From Apodemus sylvaticus (taxonomy: Eukaryota > Chordata > Mammalia > Rodentia > Muridae): a stretch of DNA of 64,000 bases. Where the stretch lies: contig NC_067488.1 in NCBI RefSeq assembly GCF_947179515.1, positions 32,306,039 to 32,370,038 on the forward strand, in the 5' to 3' direction. Of this stretch, positions 56,989-64,000 are shown one piece after another. Position 1 is the stretch's first letter; every line of letters starts with the position of its first letter. Made by a program: the position numbers and the translations under genes. The notes beneath the pieces were generated by a model. It saw only the letters and a list, made by a program, of their open reading frames with translations. It did no database searches and was not told the origin of the DNA.

Positions 56989-57042
56989 ACTTATGAAGGG
57001 CAGGTTCAGGCTGGATACAGAAGCAGCTCCAGTGTTCCTGGT

Positions 57043-57076
57043 AAAACAACAATAACAACAACAATAACAACACAAC
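57043..57076 (+). repeat. (AACAAT)n-like microsatellite
   Basis: Short array of AACAAT/AACAAC units. Confidence 0.9.
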
Positions 57077-58795
57077 ACTGTGAGCACCAGAAAATGCAAG
57101 GATAGTATGTACTTGGGGTGTGGTTTCATGGGGTGGGGGGCCGAGGGGAGGGGGACTGTGAAGACCTGGCCTTTTTGATTATGTAAAGCAGTAGCCATTG
57201 CTATGCTCTAAGCAGATTGGATGGTCATCATCGTTCATCCTAGAGCCCACTCTGGAGAGGAAGCAGAGAACTTCCATGTGTGATAGACATCCACACTGGA
57301 GACCCCTGCTGCTTCCCAGTATAGCCAGACAACCTACAGGTTAACCCCACCCTCGATGGTCTGAATGGGTATATAGGGGAGAAGAGAGAAAACACGGCAG
57401 GAATCCTTCTACAGACTCAGAAAGACTCCAGTATGCGATTTTTGAAGGGTTTGCCCTAGGAAATGAATGGTTTTATGTTAAACTGTTCCCCTTTCCTTTC
57501 CTCTCTCTATTTTCCTTGTGACCAAAGAGACAGATTCCAAAGACCACTAGAAGGGGTACTCTATGCCCTCCAAATACAGACCCTCCAAGCTGGTGGTTAT
57601 GATCACACACTCCTGCTCTCTGCCCAGGCCACCCACACTGCCTTATGGGGTAAAATTTCTCTTTTTAAAACACAGACACAGAGCACTATTTTAGGGGAAT
57701 TCTTCCAAGGGAATACTGTCTGTTCCTTCTAAGAAAGACTCATCAGCCTCTGGAAGAGGAGGGAATGCTGTTGTACAAGTCTGAAAGTGGCAGGGGAGAT
57801 AAGGTGGGCACACGAACAGGAAGGCCACCAAGATAGCTGTGTCTTTCACCCAGAATGGCAAATGAGTGAAAGACCACGGACTTGGAAAAAATATACTGGC
57901 TTGACCCCCTCCGCGCCCCCAACCGCCACCTCACCTTCCCAAAATAATCATTGGCCATTTAATTCTAGAGAAAGAAAGCTATTTAGAGATAGGCCGAAAT
58001 CAACCTGTGTCCCACATGTACAAGAGTCCAAGTGACTAGCACTCCATCATACCACAGCTGCTTGTAGACAAGTATAGCCCAGAACTGCAAGTCTCATGCA
58101 AATGACCTTAACCCAAGGAAGTCCCCCCCACACCCCGTTAGCACAGCCTGATGGATAGTAAAGCCCCCAGAGCATCCTGAGGTCAGGTGTTTGGCTACAG
58201 CTCACTATCATTCTCTCCATATCCCACACCAAACTGCAACAAGGAGCTTGAACAGAGGTTGGACCCTGAGCCCGGCCAGAGTTTGAGGGAAAGTCCAGCA
58301 TTCCAGATGGATCCCATGAGAATCTACAGAAAACCTCCTGCCCAGCCCAACTAGTGGCACTCACATATCAAACTAGAGTGAGGGCACTAGGTGGGTTTAC
58401 CATCTATTAGAAAGACTTGTCTTTGGGACATGGGAGCACCACCCTCTATTCCCTACCCACTTGATAGATGCTCCCATCGCTGTATAGGATGCGCGAACAC
58501 CCAGGGTGTCCAGTTATCAGCACATCTCCACCCTTCTCAGCGGGACTCTCCATCTCTGTACAGAATAAGACCCTTTCCCAGGGGAAGCCCCAGCGGTAGA
58601 CTTTGCAATGATCAGAGATGAACGGGGCTTCCTGGACCCAGAGGGAAGTAAAGGGGCAATTTATCAGAACAAGCTGCTTTTGCGTTCGTTCATCCACAGA
58701 AAAGGACAAAATTTGACACCTGTGAGGCTAAGTGTTTAGAATATCGAAATGCGACTTACCCTCTGCCATGCCCAGAGGGAGCTCACAAAATCCAA
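57077..58795. other. unique intergenic DNA
   Basis: Repeat-poor stretch. ORFs up to about 105 codons (for example 58047-58364 minus) show no recognisable domain. No splice-site-bounded exon could be supported. Confidence 0.4.
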
Positions 58796-58799
58796 TTCT

Positions 58800-58905
58800 G
58801 ATCACATTGAGGGAAGAGGGACAATACTCTGAGCCTCAGCGTCCTTGTTTGCAATAGGAGGACATGATACCTTCATGTTATCTGGCACACTGCACACAGG
58901 TGAAA
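58800..58905 (+). mobile_element. MIR fossil
   Basis: 'CTCTGAGCCTCAGCGTCCTTG' followed by 'CAATAGGAGGACATGATACC' and 'ATCTGGCACAC' is the plus-strand MIR core and 3' part. Confidence 0.65.
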
Positions 58906-59640
58906 AATGCTACTAGTCTGGAAGGCTAAAACACGTAATTTTAAGGTTCATCTCAAATGTACTCAGGGATGTGAACCATTATAAAGAGGACTTTTTCAGG
59001 GGGGAAATGGAAAATGGAAAACGTTTTCCGTGGTATGTACAACTAAGAACAAAAGTGGGAAAAAGGAAAGAAACAGGAGCAGTTGCTGTACTGTTCGCCA
59101 TCATCAGTGCAGATAAGAAGCATCAAGATGAGCGCAAGCCGCCTCCTGATGCATGTAGGGAGACAAAAGCCAGCCTCGGGAAGAGTCTTCCGATAGATGA
59201 CACGACACGGTGGCTGCAGAGGGAAACGCAGAACCTTTGCAGCACAGAAGCCTGGCAGAAGTTACTGTAAGCAAACAGCTCACATCACCAGTACTGAGGG
59301 AAGCTAGCATGATGTGCAGCCACCGCAATGCTTGAGAAGCCATAGCAGCCCTTCCAGGATGCTGGGGCGGCAATGCAGGAGCCGGGAGGGAAATCAATCA
59401 CAAGGAGCCAGTGGGGAAATTCGGCTTGAGGAAGAATATATAACGCCTCAGTCTGTGTCCTTCCAATGTAGGACTGCCACAAGCGACAGGAAGCTTTTCT
59501 GGGCTTCAGGAGGATAACAGTACTCAAGTTCACTGTGGGACTCAACTCCTCATTTTGCCGTGTAACAAGTGATGAGGACATTAGTAAAATTCATAAAATT
59601 CACAGATTAAAGGAATAATTTTACTCGTTTTAATAGTGTA
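58906..59640. other. unique intergenic DNA
   Basis: No supported feature. Confidence 0.4.
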
Positions 59641-59656
59641 ATCAACTGAAGAATTG

Positions 59657-59765
59657 AGGATAGATAGATAGATACATATAGATAGAGATAGATATAAATA
59701 TATAGATATAGATATGTATGTGTATGCACACACATATACACTTAATTTATATATACTCATATATA
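59657..59765 (+). repeat. GATA/TATA-rich simple repeat
   Basis: Imperfect GATA units drifting into TATA and CATA words. Confidence 0.9.
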
Positions 59766-59972
59766 TGAAATATTGCAATATATAAATGCATATTTAAACA
59801 TTTGGTATATTTAACATGTATTTTATATAACTTATACAAATGACACATGTTTAAGATATACATTTAAGCAAACTTGGTCACTTGCATTGGAAGAATTACT
59901 TATACTATCCTCTTGGTTTCATATTGTCAGTTTCAACAAAAGGGGTATAATGTAGAAACCCCTAAACCTGCA

Positions 59973-60036
59973 TACACACACATACATACACACGCGCACG
60001 CGCGCGCACACACACATACACACACACACACACACC
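59973..60036 (+). repeat. (CA)n(CG)n alternating purine-pyrimidine tract
   Basis: CA repeats enclose an ACGCGCACGCGCGCGCAC core at about 59991-60008, a strong Z-DNA-type composition. Confidence 0.95.
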
Positions 60037-60584
60037 AAAGACCAGCACAAAGCATACCAGAGTGAGACCTGGGATGAATTTCTCCAAACCCATATGTCAT
60101 GTGTCCCACACTTTTCTCATTTATCTTCAAAGCCTCCAGTGTCCGTGATAAGATGGAGATGATGCTAAATGGACCCATTCATTCATCGATGGCGTCCTAT
60201 AACTACCCATCCACGCTAGCTAGGGTTTTTAAAATGTATCTCTTGGGACCAACATTTCCATCTCATCCCCTGCTACCACAGATCGATCATGAATAAGCCA
60301 GGGGACGGTTTGGCCCCTCGAACTGCCTGGACCCTTTGTTGATCTGGACTCTTGTGAAATTTAGGTCATGTGGTCAGCACCAATCTGTCCTACACAAAAC
60401 ATAGATGAAAATTCAGTCTAGATCAGACTCTTGACATTTTGGAAATTCGTGGGCTGGACCACCCCAGTGAATGGACACAGTGTTGTCCTTCACACCCAAA
60501 GGGACCCAGGAACTAAAGTAGAAAATGGAAACAAAAAGTTGTATCCTCCTATTAGCCGATTAGGACAAGCTAAAGAAAGTGCAA

Positions 60585-60604
60585 GAGCGCCCCCTTCTGC
60601 CAGG
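60585..60604 (-). promoter_or_regulatory. candidate CTCF site
   Basis: The minus strand reads AGAAGGGGGCGCTC within this span, close to the CTCF core (consensus ends AGGGGGCGCTA). It is in repeat-free, moderately GC-rich DNA. Motif evidence only. Confidence 0.35.
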
Positions 60605-62240
60605 ATTTGGAATTGTTTGATTCACCCTGAACATAGTTCAGCTTCAAGATGTGCAGATGGAGGCTTGAAATCAAGCCTTCGGCTCCAGAGCACACATTTT
60701 TTTTCAAACACTGTGCCACAGCTGCCCTTAAGCCTTACTTAAGACTTCACCTGAATTATCTAGCTTCATCCCTTGAACAGTCTCAATAGCCTAGCGGAAC
60801 AGCCCCCCACTGTACCCTCTAACAGACGGTTTAAAAGCAGCCAATGACTTAAGGTCAGAAAGACTCTTTTTTAAAGTGGCTCCATCTTTAAAATAAGACA
60901 TCCCCAAAGGATCTCTTCTAAATCCCTTTGCATGCATAACAATGTAAGCTATGTACTGTATCTCCTGGTGGACAGGACTGGGGAGTGAGAATGAGGTTTG
61001 GAGGCAACCGCATGATGTGTGTCTTTGTAAGTCTATACATTCATTAACACTGTCATTTAAGTCCCATGAATTAACAGTTCTTCCTCTTCTCCTGCTGACA
61101 GGTGCCAGGATATAAATGACTATTGTATCTGAATTAAACTGTTGGGTCATAAAGAGCATTGATCCTACAGCAAGGGTTCAAGGTTCTCAAGTGGAAAATT
61201 TAGAAATCTAATGAGATAAAAGAGCTTCTTTCTCTTCAGGAACCAATGGTTATGAAGACTTAGCTATAAAGCCCTGGAAGCACTTGTACCAACTGAATGA
61301 TAGTTTCCTCAGAGAAGCTATAAAAGTATCCCCAGCCTTAGTCATGAGGTTGACATAGAAGAGTGTGTTTCTCTGTTGAATATACAATCAAATACTGTTT
61401 CTTCAAATTTCTGTTCTTTTGGCTGGACCATCGAATGGCTATTGAGAAATGGAGACAGATTTCATTTTTCCCAAGTCAGCCTGGTACAACTTCCAAAATG
61501 GGACTTTGTGTCCTTTGAACAGTTGAGAAGATCATAAAAAGATGGACCCAAGTATTAGCCAGAGAACTAGACCAGAAAATGGAACTGAAGTGCTTGTGGT
61601 GCTACATGTACATCAACTGGAAATGTTATGGTCCCACAGGAATTAATATGAGAACCTGTGAACACACACACACATGGCTCTTCTCAAAATGGGGCTCTGG
61701 GGTTTGTGGGGGACAATGGGTTCTCATGTCTAACAGTCTGAGTCCACAGTGGGAGACAGTTATTTCCCTAATCTCTGAGGTCGCCTATCTGCCTAAGGGT
61801 CATCTTTCTAGGTCAGACAATAGCTAAACTTGTCATTCCTTCAACATCAAGAACATATAGTTTCAAAGGGTGAATTTCTGGGAGAAAAGGAAAAGTCAGG
61901 AAGGCCAAAGACATTCAAGAGCTGACTTTCCCCAGGAGGAAGATGGTGGGTGCCTTCGGCCCCACATGTTTCTCAGATCCAGACTGTTCGATATCAAACT
62001 GTTGGCAAGCAGTTTGCACAGACTCTGCTCTGTGATAGCTGGGTGCCACTTGAAAGAAAATGTAACTCTGTTGTGATGGGCTTGGGCATCATGACAGTTT
62101 AGAATACACAGACTCCAGAGAGTCTACAGCTATCAGATACTAGCACTAGAACAAGGGAACACATTGCTGAGTATCTTAGGAGAAGAAATGAACTGATGAG
62201 TTCAGTTTTAAAAGTAAATTTGGAAGAACTAGACAAAGCA
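60605..62240. other. unique intergenic DNA
   Basis: The 122-codon minus-strand ORF at 60791-61159 shows no recognisable domain. No gene call. Confidence 0.4.
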
Positions 62241-62254
62241 TCATGCTCGCAATT

Positions 62255-62385
62255 TGAACATCAAGATTCAACCTCAAGTCTACTGCTCACTGATGTTGTG
62301 ACCTTGAACAAGAGAGCAGATGTCTCAGGGTCAAAACTCTCATCAGTAAAGTGTGTGCAGTGGTACATGTAACCAGTCACAGCTT
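62255..62385 (+). mobile_element. MIR fossil
   Basis: 'GATGTTGTGACCTTGAACAAG', 'GTCTCAGGGTCAAAACTCTC' and 'ATCAGTAAAGTGTGTG' follow plus-strand MIR ('GTGTGACCTTGGGCAAGT ... CATCTGTAAAATG'). Confidence 0.6.
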
Positions 62386-62399
62386 GTCATAGAATTCTG

Positions 62400-62525
62400 G
62401 TGAGACAGATGTCATTACCCATAGTTCACAACAGAGGAAACTGATATTCAATAGGTCAAATGAACTTTCAAGGGCACAAACCTGGTAAGTCAGAGCCCAA
62501 GTACAAACCCAGGCACTGTTTTGGG
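62400..62525 (-). mobile_element. MIR fossil, opposite orientation
   Basis: 'CACAACAGAGGAAACTGATAT', 'TTCAAGGGCACAAACCTGG' and 'AGTCAGAGCCCAAGTACAAAC' follow reversed MIR. Confidence 0.65.
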
Positions 62526-62574
62526 TCTTTCACATCCCTAGTTCACACCTACATGTTGGTTTTAATACAGTTTA

Positions 62575-62800
62575 CTGAAGACACTGGAGAGGTGAAGCAG
62601 TGATTGAGAGCAGGTACTGCTCCTGTGGGTAGTCTGAGTTCAGTTCTAAGTACCCAGGTCAGGTCGCTTCCGGTAACATCATCTCCATGGAATACAATAA
62701 CTCTTCTCTCTTCTCTCCCTACACTCACATGCACACATACACACAGAGACATATCCATGTACACACATGCACATGTGCACATACACATGAACAGATACAC
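62575..62800 (+). mobile_element. B3-like SINE, diverged
   Basis: 'TGGAGAGGTGAAGCAGTGATTG' (A box), 'TGAGTTCAGTTCTAAGTACCC' (B box) and 'CATCATCTCCATGGAATACAA' match B2/B3. The 3' end runs into CA/CATA words (62712-62800). Confidence 0.65.
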
Positions 62801-62839
62801 AATTAGTAAATGTAAACCTTTAAAAAATTAATTGTAGAA

Positions 62840-62935
62840 CTCTACTCATTCTCTACCTCCCACTCCCTAGCACTTAGCCCAGAGTTTAGCCTCTAATAGG
62901 CCTGAAGTTTGTTGAATGACCCAATCCAGGAGCTA
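62840..62935 (+). mobile_element. MIR/L2 3' end fossil
   Basis: 'TAGCACTTAGCCCAGAGTTTAG' and 'TAATAGGCCTGAAGTTTGTT' then 'GAATGACCC' match the common MIR/L2 terminus. Confidence 0.6.
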
Positions 62936-63640
62936 ATGAATGGGAGAGCTAGTAAATAGATTCACTGCAAATGCTAGTGAGTGATTATATGCATTACTCT
63001 TAGAATATGATTATCTTGTGTGCCTAAGGCCAAAAATCTATTTCTCCAAGTTGTATGTGGATCATTCCAGGCACTGATGTTGTGTGTGGGGTTTGGAATT
63101 GTACTGTGTGTACATGTGCAAAGCAGAGTGATCATGAGGATAAGACACAGACAAAACCCATGGTCATTACATTAGCCGCCATCCAAGATGCCAAGCACCT
63201 GTCTCCAGGAAAGCCTGGTAGTTTTCTGAGCAGTAGCCCCTCCACATGTCAGCTGACAGCCCTCGTTTTGAACTGCATGCGGGAATGCCCTTGAAATGCA
63301 ATGCTGGCCTTTTTACCATCAGCGTTAGATGCATAGGAACCATCCGGCTTAGAATCAGATCTATCCTCTGCATTTCCAAGGCACTGGCTTAAAGTGAACC
63401 ATCAGAAAGCTTTGGGATCAAATAACCAATGTGTGATCAGATAACCCTTCATTACCCAAGAAAGGTCACCAGTGCCTGCCTGCACCTCCCCGTGCTGCAG
63501 AAAGGCGGTCTGCACTACTCAGGCCTCCCAGACACAGGCTTTCCTACTCGCAGCTTAGCCTTTAAAAGACTTTATGCTCTTCCCAGCAACGGCTTTCATC
63601 CTAGCCTGCAAAGTGTGTCGTTGCAAAGTTCGAGGAGAGT
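62936..63640. other. unique intergenic DNA
   Basis: No supported feature. Confidence 0.4.
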
Positions 63641-63644
63641 TAGG

Positions 63645-63770
63645 TGTCCCTGTCTCAGTCTTATGTCACCCCTTTCTAGATTCCTTGCCTGGACAGAGAC
63701 ACTCTGCCACTCAAGCTTCTCTGTAAAATAGGAATAACAGCACAGAGGGGCTCAAATGAGTACCCCCCAA
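63645..63770 (+). mobile_element. MIR fossil
   Basis: 'CTCTGCCACTCAAGCTTCTC' followed by 'TGTAAAATAGGAATAACAGC' is the plus-strand MIR core. Confidence 0.6.
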
Positions 63771-64000
63771 GTGCAATGGCAGAATGATAACCACAGAGTC
63801 TATTCAGCTGGAGTTGGCAAACAGTGGCATAGTTAAAAAATAATAATAAACTTAATTGCAGTCTGTGTAAAAGGAAGTGAGATTAAGAAAATATATATGA
63901 GTTCCAAAGAAAATATAAGGCCTTCTAATTATATTTCATTTTCAAGACCCAAGGAAAGCATCCTTCTTCAGAGTCCCTGAGCTTCCTTCGGCTTAGCCAG
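63771..64000. other. unassigned DNA at the right edge
   Basis: Only an A-rich TAATAATAA patch near 63839; nothing else supported. Confidence 0.4.

Overview
The window looks like murid rodent nuclear DNA, most likely rat (Rattus). Three things point there: rodent L1/Lx LINE remnants with polypurine 3' UTRs that end in an AATAAA-type tail, rodent SINEs (B1, B3, B4, RSINE1 and ID relatives), and many long CA, GA, GATA and AT microsatellites. The rat assignment rests on the 3' UTR wording of the youngest L1 copies, recalled from family knowledge, so mouse or another murid is not excluded. I found no intact host gene, no convincing exon chain, no tRNA or rRNA, no CpG-island promoter and no CRISPR. 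The window reads as intergenic or deep intronic sequence. The long ORFs are mostly L1 ORF2 relics or microsatellite read-through.

Layout. 0-5.2 kb: an L1 with an inverted 5' part, a probable ERV LTR remnant, a B4 plus CA/GA microsatellite, and an antisense L1 3' UTR. 5.2-17.7 kb: mostly unique DNA with MIR/L2 fossils, a complete twin-primed L1 (10.6-11.2 kb) with 13-bp target-site duplications, an L1 3' UTR (14.5-15.2 kb), and a 171/173-bp inverted repeat (15.9-16.6 kb). 17.8-32 kb: an Lx-type 3' UTR, a GGAA tract, several MIR/L2 fossils, a hAT (URR1-like) relic, a long unique AT-rich block that may be a conserved regulatory element (29.4-30.1 kb), an Lx 3' UTR, and a short interstitial telomeric repeat at 32.0 kb. 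33.5-40.6 kb: a 5'-truncated L1, then an old L1 carrying three further L1 fragments nested inside it. 41-48.5 kb: microsatellites, SINEs, and a large inverted repeat with identical arms in its unique parts around an AT-rich core (43.8-44.8 kb). 48.5-55 kb: a second L1 cluster. Here a young L1 has inserted into an older L1 3' UTR and carries about 370 bp of foreign 3' DNA with telomere-like words, a likely 3' transduction. 55-64 kb: a CA-rich minisatellite, then GC-richer unique DNA with a 34-bp inverted repeat, MIR/L2 fossils and a CTCF-like site.

There is no gene network to describe. The biology is retrotransposition history (twin priming, nesting, 3' transduction), repair-associated structures (telomeric insert, inverted duplications) and possible cis-regulatory DNA. 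All family names are from memory of motifs without alignment. Outer coordinates of old repeats are approximate, plus or minus a few tens of bases.
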